From assembly GCA_964358645.1 (NCBI GenBank), contig CAYHPW010000009.1, positions 6,485 through 70,484 on the forward strand: 64,000 bases of DNA. Direction: 5' to 3'. A program made the position numbers and the translations under genes. Source of the stretch: JBBTDV01 sp038042605. Lineage in GTDB: Bacteria; Bdellovibrionota; UBA1018. This document shows, in pieces, positions 54,001 through 61,643 of this stretch (the first letter of the stretch is position 1; each line of letters opens with the position of its first letter). A model generated the notes under the pieces. It worked only from the letters and a program-made list of their open reading frames with translations, did no database searches and was not told the DNA's origin.

Positions 54001-55021
54001 TGCCCTGATTTGGACGATCTTGTTGCTGCATACGACTGTTGGGCTCGCAAATGGATTTGGGGCAGGCAATGGGGCTGACCCGGTAATCGCGAATCAAGCT
54101 CAGCTAAAGACTGAGATCGAGTCTCACCACCTGAAGTATAATTTTTTAGGTTTTATGAGTTATTTGCAGGCTGGGTTGTTATCTTCACAAGGACTGAAGA
54201 AAGAATTCAAAGAATTTCAGGACAAGCTCTTCCCTTTGATTGATAAACCTTTTCGATCGGGAGCATTACTGGAGGATATTCGCCGTTCACCGTATTATGC
54301 TTCTGATGAGCAAAAGGACGATGACGGGGACGGTGAGTTAGATGCCTGCTTTGTCATGGAGAACGGGAAAAAAGTTCGCAAAGGCGCGCGCAAGGCGTTT
54401 AGCTTATATTCTCCCGTCTGCATAAACTTTAGGTTGCTCGCCGAGCAAAGTTGGACTCTCTCGAAAATTTTCGGCCTTCTGTTTCATGAGCATCTGCATA
54501 GTTTTGGGATCGAGGATTTGGATCATTCCGGAATGGAGACGGTAAGACAAATGGCTGCTGACTATTTAAATAATGGTAGTATATTCAATTTTAATAATAG
54601 ATCTTTTCTTGATTTAAAAGACGTTAATTTTTACATGGCAGATCAAAGCCGTATTTATCAATCGAGTCATGGAGAAGAGGTTTTTCAATTTAATGATGAT
54701 CTTAATCTGCAATTTCGGATTAAAGAGGGATTCTGTGAGTTGACCTTACTCGGTGTGGCGAGTGCTCCATGTAGTCTTAGAGACCTTTTCACTGGAAGGG
54801 AGATTTTTGTTTTTGATGGTTTTGAAATAAAGCAACATGATAAGCGATATGAGGTTCGTATTGATCTTAAACATGGGATGCTGGAAGATGGTAATTTTAT
54901 TTTTTTACGAAATGCCAAAATTCAGTGTCAAGTTCAGTGGGAGAGTGACACTCGGCGGATTTTTTCAATAAACGATTTTATGTCTCTTACTGGAAGGGCA
55001 TTTTTACCAGTAGGATACTGA
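53987..55021 (+). CDS. secreted HExxHxxGxxD protein, putative metallopeptidase
   Basis: A 344-residue exported protein with a signal peptide (residues 1-21), GAGNGADP after cleavage, and a zinc-protease-like motif HEHLHSFGIED (His167, Glu168, His171, Gly174, Asp177), i.e. HExxHxxGxxD. An acidic, calcium-loop-like stretch DDDGDGELD lies near residues 111-119, and PVCINFRL precedes the motif helix. The C-terminal half is beta-rich (residues 200-344), possibly a substrate- or surface-binding domain. No peptidase family is recognised with certainty. It is translated with the TIGR02147 regulator (14-base overlap), and LLFHE-x-LHSF is shared with the frameshifted protein at 40775-41767. The transcript probably ends at the 20-bp hairpin just downstream. 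Confidence 0.6.
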   Translation: MKSINALIWTILLLHTTVGLANGFGAGNGADPVIANQAQLKTEIESHHLKYNFLGFMSYLQAGLLSSQGLKKEFKEFQDKLFPLIDKPFRSGALLEDIRRSPYYASDEQKDDDGDGELDACFVMENGKKVRKGARKAFSLYSPVCINFRLLAEQSWTLSKIFGLLFHEHLHSFGIEDLDHSGMETVRQMAADYLNNGSIFNFNNRSFLDLKDVNFYMADQSRIYQSSHGEEVFQFNDDLNLQFRIKEGFCELTLLGVASAPCSLRDLFTGREIFVFDGFEIKQHDKRYEVRIDLKHGMLEDGNFIFLRNAKIQCQVQWESDTRRIFSINDFMSLTGRAFLPVGY

Positions 55022-55033
55022 TTGGGAGTGTTC

Positions 55034-55076
55034 TTTGACCACGGGCTGGGGTGAAGCACCTCAGCTCGTGGTCAAA
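55034..55076. terminator. 20-bp stem-loop between convergent genes
   Basis: The arms 55034-55053 and 55057-55076 pair along 20 positions with two G-U-type pairs around a 3-nt loop. It lies between the stop codons of two convergent genes, so it can terminate both; A and T stretches flank it (TTCTTT on one side, AAAA on the other). Confidence 0.75.
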
Positions 55077-55131
55077 ACTAAAGCCCGACCCGCTTGCTCA
55101 CACAAACGGATCAGTGTTTCAGTAGGAACTC

Positions 55132-55677
55132 CTAACGTAATACTCTGAGAGGGGTTTGAAACAAACAATAAGACGTGGGCTGATTGGCTTTGTGACGTCC
55201 GAGTGGATCATCCTGTAAGTAATACTCTAAAGCCACCACCTTGCCATTCCAGGATCTTACCTCAAATGCCGTGGTGTTCGCGCCTTCTAGTTCTCGAATC
55301 GTTTTGAGACTTTTACCTTCACTTGTAATGGGGGTGTATTGAGGTAAAAAATTTGCAATAAATGCTTTCGTGTCTTCAAAACGATTCGCAGACATCACGT
55401 CATAAAAATCTGTTCTCGCATTTGAGAGTATGTATATCATTTTATGAGAATCACTTTTGTAAGTAAATAAGCTGGGAACTGCATTATCAGGGGAGAAATG
55501 GAAAAAACATCGTCCCGCCGTATACTCATTTATATTTGAGAGATTGAGCGATTGACCGTGTTCAAAAATCCCTGCAAGCAATGAAAAGTTTGTTACTTCC
55601 ATTGCCATCACCTGGTGGCTTAAAAACATACTGACTGCACACACTACTGTTTTTATCATGTTCATATAAGATTTCAT
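55132..55677 (-). CDS. secreted protein of unknown function
   Basis: A 181-residue exported protein, start with AAAGGAG upstream. Residues 1-25 are a signal peptide (ends VMA before MEV). The mature part is alpha/beta with a single pair of cysteines (GRCFFHF, SYCLFQT). Segments such as HKMIYILSNARTDFYDV and GKVVALEYYLQDDPLGRHK suggest a compact globular domain. I do not recognise a family. It is separated from the HExxH gene by a shared terminator. Confidence 0.5.
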   Translation of the reverse strand: MKSYMNMIKTVVCAVSMFLSHQVMAMEVTNFSLLAGIFEHGQSLNLSNINEYTAGRCFFHFSPDNAVPSLFTYKSDSHKMIYILSNARTDFYDVMSANRFEDTKAFIANFLPQYTPITSEGKSLKTIRELEGANTTAFEVRSWNGKVVALEYYLQDDPLGRHKANQPTSYCLFQTPLRVLR

Positions 55678-55815
55678 TTTTAACTCCTTTGTTTATTATT
55701 TATTTATTATTTAAGATCTCATTAAGATCTTATTTTTCATGGGATATCTAACAAGACGTGGAGCGCTGCGCAATATGTGGTCTCAGAAATGACCACTGGA
55801 TGAACCTGGCCTCCC

Positions 55816-56062
55816 TCAAAAAAAAGTAAGCGCGAGTTCCTCAACGCTAAAAACAGATCTGAATTTCAGAAAATCAGGATGATGGTTGCGGACTGCTACC
55901 TCTCTATACGGAATTTCTGATTCTTCCTTTGATATGACCTTGTTGTTGGGTCCGATGTATCATCTTTGTAAGCTGATCATACCAGCTGGAGATACACCTA
56001 TACGACTTTCTAGCTCGATCGCGACGAGCGAAGCCAAGAGGAACCCGGCGATTGCCAGCAGA
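55816..56062 (-). pseudogene. decayed membrane-protein fragment interrupted by TGA
   Basis: Within the 473-bp gap 55678-56150 a minus-strand frame runs from just after TAA (56063-56065) to TGA 55816. It encodes a hydrophobic segment (LLAIAGFLLASLVAIELESRIG), then an in-frame TGA near 55961-55963 where a Trp would fit (SLQR-stop-YIGPNN), then a charged tail (PYREVAVRNHHPDFLKFRSVF). It has no start codon. I do not recognise the family. The remaining part of the gap shows only an AT-rich repeat (TTATT and TTAAGATCT motifs, 55688-55735). Confidence 0.35.
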
Positions 56063-56150
56063 TCTTAGTTTTTTATTTACTTACGCGCTGCGGTATAATT
56101 AATTACACAGCACTTGTTTTAAATATAAACCTATTTCAAGGAGACAAAAA

Positions 56151-56414
56151 ATGAAAACATTACCCCTAGCGCTTATATCGTTAGTTTTTGGCACGCATAT
56201 GGCCTTGGCCGGATCTTACTTCGAAGTAACCGACGTCAGTCTCATACAAGAGCAAGTATCGAAAGACTTCGCGCTTGCCACCTCAGGTCTCACAACCACA
56301 CTAAATAAGATCCTCGATGGAAAATTGGTTTGTGGAAGCACGATGCATATCGGATTATTCGCTGTCCATTACCTCCGTGTCTTATCCTCGGCAGTAGTTG
56401 AATTATTATTTTAA
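56151..56414 (+). CDS. short secreted protein, possibly truncated
   Basis: An 87-residue exported protein with AAGGAG eight bases upstream of the ATG and a clear signal peptide (MKTLPLALISLVFGTHMALA). The mature part begins GSYFEVTDVSLIQEQVSKDFALATSG, suggesting a repeat-free helical domain, but the last 25 residues are hydrophobic and look like out-of-frame sequence. The frame may be cut short by a mutation around 56330. A perfect 12-bp hairpin starts at the stop codon. Confidence 0.45.
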   Translation: MKTLPLALISLVFGTHMALAGSYFEVTDVSLIQEQVSKDFALATSGLTTTLNKILDGKLVCGSTMHIGLFAVHYLRVLSSAVVELLF

Positions 56415-56448
56415 TTCTGGCGCGCGGATTAAGCATGCGCGCCAGAAT
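56414..56448. terminator. perfect 12-bp inverted repeat after the short secreted gene
   Basis: ATTCTGGCGCGC (56414-56425), an 11-nt loop and GCGCGCCAGAAT (56437-56448). It starts at the last base of the TAA stop. No T run follows, so it may be a factor-dependent terminator or a mobile-element relic. A part of it recurs at 57893-57905. Confidence 0.55.
56431..56443 (+). repeat. 13-nt direct repeat, left copy
   Basis: AAGCATGCGCGCC occurs here, overlapping the loop and right arm of the hairpin, and again at 57893-57905. The two copies flank the first AAA/DUF4143 ATPase gene. Confidence 0.6.
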
Positions 56449-56572
56449 CCTGAAGATTGAAAATGCAAAAACGCAAATCCAGGAACGCCTACAAGATAGC
56501 GTTCCATCGTTGATAATTATGTTAGTGCTAATTTCTATAGATATCAAAAAAGTACGCTTGGTATCGGCACAA

Positions 56573-57736
56573 TCAACTTCCTAGAATCTCCTGTGCATTT
56601 TGACGATTGACAATCAGTGGAGGCAGACTTTTAGGGTAGCCCTCCCTGAATTCCTCAAGCGCATGCTTATGTCGCTCCTTCAAACCCTCCCAGCTTACTT
56701 GGATAGGTAAAAGACCGCTCGGAGTTTCAACGACAAAATCAACTTCACCTTTTCCCCGCCAGTAAAAGACCGCTCCATACTTGCGTCTTAACGCATGAAA
56801 AACTGCGGTTTCGAGTTTTTTTCCATGATCAGCCCCACTCCTTGTGATCACTGCCCCTCTTAGACCAAGATCAATCGGATAATATTTCCTAGGGCGCACC
56901 ACTCGCTTGCGTTCTGAATAAGTGAAGTATGGGCAGGCAAGGCAGAGATATGCTGCCTCAAACGCATCAACATAGCTCTTAGCAGTGTCAGCAGTCAGAT
57001 CAAAAGACTTTGCTAAACTGCGAAAGCTGCTTTCAGACCCCGTCGTTTCAAACACTGTTTTCGCAACTTGCATCAACGCCATTGAAGATCGCGCAGCGAC
57101 ATGCCTGCGCACATCACGCTCGATAATATCGATAAAATACTCCCTCAACAAAGTTCCAGGTTCATTAAAAGTCAGCACACGCGGAAACCCGCCATGATCC
57201 AAGAATTCCTCCAAAGTTCCAGATGGGCGAATTTTCCGGAACTCATCAAATGAAAATGGAAAAAGTTCCAAAGTCAAATGCCGGCCGGTCAGTGCCGTAC
57301 CAAGCTTGCCGCTAAGCAGGGTTGAGTTCGAGCCTGTGATCGCAAAATACCGTTGCTTCTTTGCAAGCTGCACATGCAGCCAGCGCTCCCAGTTACGAAC
57401 GTTCTGGATCTCATCAAAAAAATAATATGTATTACGGCGCGATCTAGATTCATGAAATGAAACTATCGCGTCTAAAAGATGGTGATCCAGACTGTCTCCA
57501 AGCCTAGGGTCCTCAAAATTAATAAAGATGGACCGCTCCATGATGCCTTCAGCTTTAGCGATCTGACGAAGAAGAGTGGACTTACCACACCGACGCACGC
57601 CTTGGATTGCAAGAACAAGATCTTTGGACGGCCGTAGACTTTTAAGCTTGGACAAAATATTGCGTGGAACCCCTAGATCAATGAACTTCTGTTCCTCAAG
57701 GATTTTTTCCAATGTTTGATATATCTGATGATCCAT
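56573..57736 (-). CDS. AAA-family ATPase with DUF4143 C-terminal domain (first)
   Basis: A 387-residue ATP-binding protein. Walker A is GVRRCGKSTLLRQ near residue 45, Walker B is YYFFDEIQN near residue 105, and FAITGSNSTLLSGKLGTALTGRH holds the sensor region. After a winged-helix-like part, the C-terminal DUF4143 region contains YYPIDLGLRGAV and an endonuclease-like core (GEVDFVVETPSGLLPIQVSW), with the D...E/Q-x-x pattern of PD-(D/E)xK folds. The family is widespread, often in variable regions, with unknown function. A similar ATPase lies 282 bp away on the same strand. Nearby sequence contains direct repeats and gene remnants. Confidence 0.85.
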   Translation of the reverse strand: MDHQIYQTLEKILEEQKFIDLGVPRNILSKLKSLRPSKDLVLAIQGVRRCGKSTLLRQIAKAEGIMERSIFINFEDPRLGDSLDHHLLDAIVSFHESRSRRNTYYFFDEIQNVRNWERWLHVQLAKKQRYFAITGSNSTLLSGKLGTALTGRHLTLELFPFSFDEFRKIRPSGTLEEFLDHGGFPRVLTFNEPGTLLREYFIDIIERDVRRHVAARSSMALMQVAKTVFETTGSESSFRSLAKSFDLTADTAKSYVDAFEAAYLCLACPYFTYSERKRVVRPRKYYPIDLGLRGAVITRSGADHGKKLETAVFHALRRKYGAVFYWRGKGEVDFVVETPSGLLPIQVSWEGLKERHKHALEEFREGYPKSLPPLIVNRQNAQEILGS

Positions 57737-58018
57737 TCGCCACTAGCCTGCCTATCACTTTTACTAGTTTTTATTCTGTAATATCACAAAGATATACCAT
57801 AAATTACAAAGTGTCGAGCTTTGTCGTCACTTATCTATACTCTATAAATAACCCAATCAGGGCGTTACTCCACGCAATTCGGAGCACGACTCAAGCATGC
57901 GCGCCCTGGTGCGGAGCCTATAGGAAGACACCGATTCGGATTCAGGATTGAGGGAACAAGATATATGCAAACGTCCCTGAAAGTTGTGTGGGAAGGTTTT
58001 GGAACAGATTACCAAATC
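57737..58018. other. gap between the two ATPase genes
   Basis: No gene is recognised in these 282 bp. The sequence is AT-rich near the first ATPase gene and more GC-rich around the right copy of the 13-nt repeat (57893-57905). Confidence 0.4.
57893..57905 (+). repeat. 13-nt direct repeat, right copy
   Basis: Second copy of AAGCATGCGCGCC, 1462 bp from the first. Sequence identity does not extend beyond the 13 bases, as expected for a short target or attachment site, or by chance. Confidence 0.55.
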
Positions 58019-59137
58019 CTAAATCAGCGTTCCCAGAAACCGCGATACATTTTGAACTTCGATTCCGCTTGCGTGGGTGTACTCTTTTTTTCCAACGAGA
58101 TGAAGCTGCAAAGCCCTAGCGGCCTGAAAGCGGTTTTTGAGATAAACAAGCCCCTTCGACATCTCCGCGTCGGAATGCTTGGCTTCGATGAATAAGAACG
58201 GCTTGCCATTTTCGAGTAGCACGAAATCCACCTCGTGAGCGTATTTATCCTTAAAAAACCTGAGTTCCAAATTGCGGCCGCTAACGTCCTGCTCAAAATA
58301 AAGCCACTTGAGAAGGTGGACGGCCAGGAAGTTTTCAAATCGTGGGCCTGGATCGGCAATTACGTTCCAATCAAAGAAATAGACCTTTTGCTCTTTTTTT
58401 ACGGCTTTGATTTTAGGCGGACCAAAAGGGCTAATCTTAAAAACCGCGTACAGACGCTCGAGCGCAGCCAACCAGTTCGCCAGGGTTTTGTGGGAGATCT
58501 GCATATCCTCATGAATTGCATTGATCGACAGCGAACCTCCAACCGTCTCGGGGAGTCGATTCAGAAAAAGCTCCATATTGCCCAGGTCGATAATCTGCTC
58601 GTTAGTGGCTACCTCCTGGCGGATGATCCTCTCTTTGTAGGAACGGGACCAGCGGTTGCACTTGGTCTTGGACTGAGCTAAAAATGGCTCCGGAAAGCCC
58701 GACAACTCAAAAAGCTCCAGCGCATCTGCCGGGGTTTTCATGCCGAGCTCGGCGAACGAGAGAGGCGTCAGACGGAGAAAGTGATAGCGTCCCTGCAAGC
58801 TGTCTCCTCCCTTTCGGAGTACATCCAGCCGGGCGCTACCTGTCACCAGTATCTTCTGCTGCTTGCCGTATTGGTCAAAAAGACCCTTAATATAATTTCT
58901 CCAGGTCTTAAACTTGTGAATTTCATCGAATACCCACGCCGGGCCCGGCTTATACTTCTTTTCGAGAATTCGGCTGCGGTCTGAGTCGATGTCCCAATTC
59001 ATGTACTCCACGGAGCTAAACAGGGACTTGGCCAAAGTTGTCTTGCCCACCTGTCTTGGGCCGGCAAGAAAGACCATTTTTTCGGTTAAGTCTTCGCGAA
59101 TTTGTGAGTGCAAGTATCTCTTCATATCATGAAGCAT
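58019..59137 (-). CDS. AAA-family ATPase with DUF4143 C-terminal domain (second)
   Basis: A 372-residue relative of the ATPase upstream, though not closely similar. Walker A is GPRQVGKTTLAKSLF near residue 28, Walker B is AWVFDEIHKF near residue 70, and ILVTGSARLDVLRKGGDSLQGR is the sensor stretch. The C-terminal part has YFFDWNVI and an endonuclease-like core AHEVDFVLLENGKPFLFIEAKHS with the expected D...E-x-K pattern. The start may be ATG 59137 or the ATG four codons later. Its function is unknown. Confidence 0.85.
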   Translation of the reverse strand: MLHDMKRYLHSQIREDLTEKMVFLAGPRQVGKTTLAKSLFSSVEYMNWDIDSDRSRILEKKYKPGPAWVFDEIHKFKTWRNYIKGLFDQYGKQQKILVTGSARLDVLRKGGDSLQGRYHFLRLTPLSFAELGMKTPADALELFELSGFPEPFLAQSKTKCNRWSRSYKERIIRQEVATNEQIIDLGNMELFLNRLPETVGGSLSINAIHEDMQISHKTLANWLAALERLYAVFKISPFGPPKIKAVKKEQKVYFFDWNVIADPGPRFENFLAVHLLKWLYFEQDVSGRNLELRFFKDKYAHEVDFVLLENGKPFLFIEAKHSDAEMSKGLVYLKNRFQAARALQLHLVGKKEYTHASGIEVQNVSRFLGTLI

Positions 59138-59252
59138 ATAGAATAATCTGGATATGGGTCAAGTATTTACCGGTAAAACCTTAACTGGTATCAAGAATGT
59201 TCCAGCCCAGATCCGCGAATCGCATATTAATAGAACTCAAGATAAGGTGTGG

Positions 59253-59447
59253 TTACCGTGAAATGATTCTGGAGCTTCTTGCCTTGGTTAAAACCATGAT
59301 TGAAAAATTGGGAGCAAGCTGTTCTATCTTACCTAAAAGTTTAATTAGAATTGCGATTGATAAGTGGGTATACATGATTGTAGATCCTACAAATTTGAAA
59401 CCACGGCGTTTCAGGTCTTTGCTGAAAGCATCCGAGTTGTAATGCAT
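59253..59447 (-). pseudogene. decayed C-terminal fragment of DNA-3-methyladenine glycosylase I (tag)
   Basis: A 64-codon frame begins MHYNSDAFSKDLKRRGFKFVGSTIMYTH. The stretch SKDLKRRGFKFVGSTI corresponds to the conserved C-terminal SKDLKKRGFKFVG-x-T-x-x-Y motif of Tag, after which the sequence departs from the family. The large N-terminal domain, including the catalytic region, is missing. It lies in the 577-bp gap 59138-59714 with a remnant of dtd. Confidence 0.6.
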
Positions 59448-59512
59448 TTTCTGTTAGGTTGACGAACTGGTTTATTACCAGCTCTTCCTCCACTCAAAAC
59501 CTTAAACCTTTC

Positions 59513-59718
59513 TCAACAGAAACTCATTTGCCGCGGTAGCTTTGGCGGCGCTATATCTGGCGGTTTGATGATGTACGGTCTGGCGATATATCTGCAAAGT
59601 TTTTCAAGTTTTGCATCATCATCATCCCATTCGATGCCGAGTAGAGTGAGTATGACACACCATCGCAGCCCCCGACAATCACTTCAGCTTTTTCTACTCG
59701 CTGGATAACTGCTCTCAT
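59513..59718 (-). pseudogene. decayed fragment of D-aminoacyl-tRNA deacylase (dtd)
   Basis: From ATG 59718 the frame reads MRAVIQRVEKAEVIVGG, the N-terminus of Dtd (MRAVIQRV-x-x-A-x-V-x-V). It then loses frame: shifting by one base near 59660 restores VILTLLGIEWDDDDAKLEKLCRYIARPYI, the next Dtd segment (LLG-x-E...D-x-x-x-A-x-x-L-x-x-KIA). Both frames end early (the restored one at TGA 59513), and the C-terminal half is missing. The ATG overlaps the stop of the lipoprotein gene upstream, so the gene was probably once part of that operon. Confidence 0.65.
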
Positions 59719-60725
59719 CGCCAATCAAACACTACTTCAACTGAATTAACTGTTCTTGTTCCAGAAGAATCAAAAATATCTTCCTTCGGTATACGTATAG
59801 TTTGTGTTTTTGTCGTGCCATAAGCACAACCAGTACCATTACCTTGCGTAAATGTGATTTCATACGTGTCACCGGCAATCACCGATGCAAGTATGATTTG
59901 TTCAATATCATCGGCATTGTACTCATCTATAGTACTCTTAGGAGCAAAATGATATTTGTAATCAGGATGGGCGAAAAAAACACTTGAGATCGGCTGTGAA
60001 ACACCATCAATATACGAATTGACACTTATAATATTCCTTCCAGAAGGATCCGAGGAGTCATCCCTGCAATCTATGTTGTCGTGAGTGAGTATTATCGGTA
60101 CAAAGTCTTTCTTATCCGCGGTATTGATAAAATCTTGAATATTGCTTGTCATTCGCATCGCTGCCAATGTGGTGGTGAACGCTTCCATTAAAATACAATT
60201 CTTCTCTCCTGTGCACAGCGAATCTGATGACGAAGCCAAATTATTAAGGTTTACTGTCTTATTTCCATAAAAAATGGTGGTTACAGTTGAAACTTTGCCT
60301 CCACTACCCCATAAATCCTTACAAAGTTTAATAATGCCTTTAAGCTTGATCTCCGCGTTATCCAGATTGGAATTACCATTGGTGTTTAAAATAGTGATGG
60401 TGGTTTTGAAATCAAATGAATCAATGAGATCCCTAAGTTTCGGCTCACTACCAAGTGTTAGTTTTGAAAGATCAGGAACAACTTCCTCTATGGACTCATG
60501 TATGAGTACACCGCTGGAATCAAAAACTTGTAATTTATAAACTGAAACCACGCAGCTATCCGAAACCGCTGCCTTAGCCGATATACGTTGCTCATATAAT
60601 GAATTAAAAGTTGAGGTCTTACTGGGATTAAAAACCATGACGTCAAATTTAACTGACTTAGCGCCTCCACACCCCACTACGCCAACTGCAATAAAAACTG
60701 GTAAAAAAAACAATAAATTCTTCAT
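59715..60725 (-). CDS. lipoprotein of unknown function
   Basis: A 336-residue predicted lipoprotein, start ATG 60725 with AGGGG about 14 bases upstream. The lipobox is VVGC (Cys19), followed by GGAKS, which suggests outer-membrane sorting. The mature part is beta-rich with alternating short strands and four to five cysteines (DSCVVSV, KLCKDLW, SLCTGEKNCIL, GCAYG), in the style of large surface lipoproteins. I do not recognise a family. It is the fourth gene of a minus-strand envelope cluster after the FecR-domain gene (16 bp apart), and its stop overlaps the decayed dtd. Confidence 0.55.
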   Translation of the reverse strand: MKNLLFFLPVFIAVGVVGCGGAKSVKFDVMVFNPSKTSTFNSLYEQRISAKAAVSDSCVVSVYKLQVFDSSGVLIHESIEEVVPDLSKLTLGSEPKLRDLIDSFDFKTTITILNTNGNSNLDNAEIKLKGIIKLCKDLWGSGGKVSTVTTIFYGNKTVNLNNLASSSDSLCTGEKNCILMEAFTTTLAAMRMTSNIQDFINTADKKDFVPIILTHDNIDCRDDSSDPSGRNIISVNSYIDGVSQPISSVFFAHPDYKYHFAPKSTIDEYNADDIEQIILASVIAGDTYEITFTQGNGTGCAYGTTKTQTIRIPKEDIFDSSGTRTVNSVEVVFDWR

Positions 60726-60741
60726 AAACAAATCACACCCC

Positions 60742-61632
60742 TTAATCGACTGGCGCTATCTCCACTTGATCAACCGCAACCACATACCGCATCCCAACCT
60801 CCTCTTGCACTACATAAGGCGGTGGAACATATTGTTCGTCATCCAAAGTATACGTAGTAGTGTCATCGTCAAATACGCCGTTTAATGAAGCAACTTCTTC
60901 ATCATCAACAGCCTTGCCAAGCAATTCACTTAGCTCTTCATTTGTTATCTTTTTGTCACCGTCACGGCTAGAAACTTGTTTTTCGATTTCAGATGATTTT
61001 GAATCAAATTCTTTTAATTTCTTTGCAAATTTTGTTTCTGAGCCAGTATCCTTAAGGTCCTTATCATAATTAGTTTTAGAAGCACTGGTCTTGATAGCCG
61101 CATATTTTTTCGCGACTTCGCCTTCTGATATCTTACTGATCACCAGGGGGCCCGCTCCTTCGGTCACACATTTCTCACCGGATCCTAATGACATAAAAGC
61201 CCCACCTCTATCACGGCCGATATCGCAAGCGCCGCTTATACAAAGCATTTCAGTGTCATCAATGGCGATTTCAGTTCCTCTAACGCCCATTATCGCTGAT
61301 TTAGTCCTGATCCTGACAACGCCGTTTTTTTTCTGTTTGCCGATCATTGCGCGTATACGGCCAAGCTTGAGATCTACCCCTTGTTCCTGGTTAACTAAGA
61401 TTTCTGAATTCCCGCTTAAATCTAGTACAGCATTATTAACAAGATAGATTTTTGCCTTCGCGCCCACACTTGTCTTAACTGTATCACCATTTTTAACAGG
61501 ACTACCTTTAATGGCTTCGGTAACCTGCCCGTTTGATATGACGGAAGCCTTTCCTTCTACGTATAACAATTTTCCTACCGCATCGTCAGCAGCAGAAGAA
61601 GCAGAAAAAATAAATAAAATTAATGTAACCAC
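60742..61632 (-). CDS. secreted FecR-domain protein
   Basis: A 296-residue exported protein. The start is GTG 61632, with AGGGGG eight bases upstream. A signal peptide (residues 1-15) precedes a FecR domain at about residues 18-125: GKLLYVEGKASVISNG, VKNGDTVKTSVGAKAKIYLVNNAVLDLSGNSEI and TKSAIMGVRGTEIAI, the conserved VRGTE being the family mark. No anti-sigma transmembrane segment is present, so this is the stand-alone periplasmic form. The C-terminal region is charged and includes a low-complexity acidic part (GVFDDDTTTYTLDDEQY). It follows a TPR/barrel gene and precedes the lipoprotein gene, suggesting a shared envelope role. Confidence 0.75.
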   Translation of the reverse strand: MVTLILFIFSASSAADDAVGKLLYVEGKASVISNGQVTEAIKGSPVKNGDTVKTSVGAKAKIYLVNNAVLDLSGNSEILVNQEQGVDLKLGRIRAMIGKQKKNGVVRIRTKSAIMGVRGTEIAIDDTEMLCISGACDIGRDRGGAFMSLGSGEKCVTEGAGPLVISKISEGEVAKKYAAIKTSASKTNYDKDLKDTGSETKFAKKLKEFDSKSSEIEKQVSSRDGDKKITNEELSELLGKAVDDEEVASLNGVFDDDTTTYTLDDEQYVPPPYVVQEEVGMRYVVAVDQVEIAPVD

Positions 61633-61643
61633 TTTTAAGCCCC

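Noticed and set aside
58235..58681. Plus-strand open frame of 148 codons
   Set aside because: It lies entirely antisense to the second AAA/DUF4143 gene, whose Walker and DUF4143 motifs are clear.
59197..59442. Plus-strand open frame of 81 codons
   Set aside because: The opposite strand carries recognisable Tag sequence; the plus frame has no ribosome-binding site or family.
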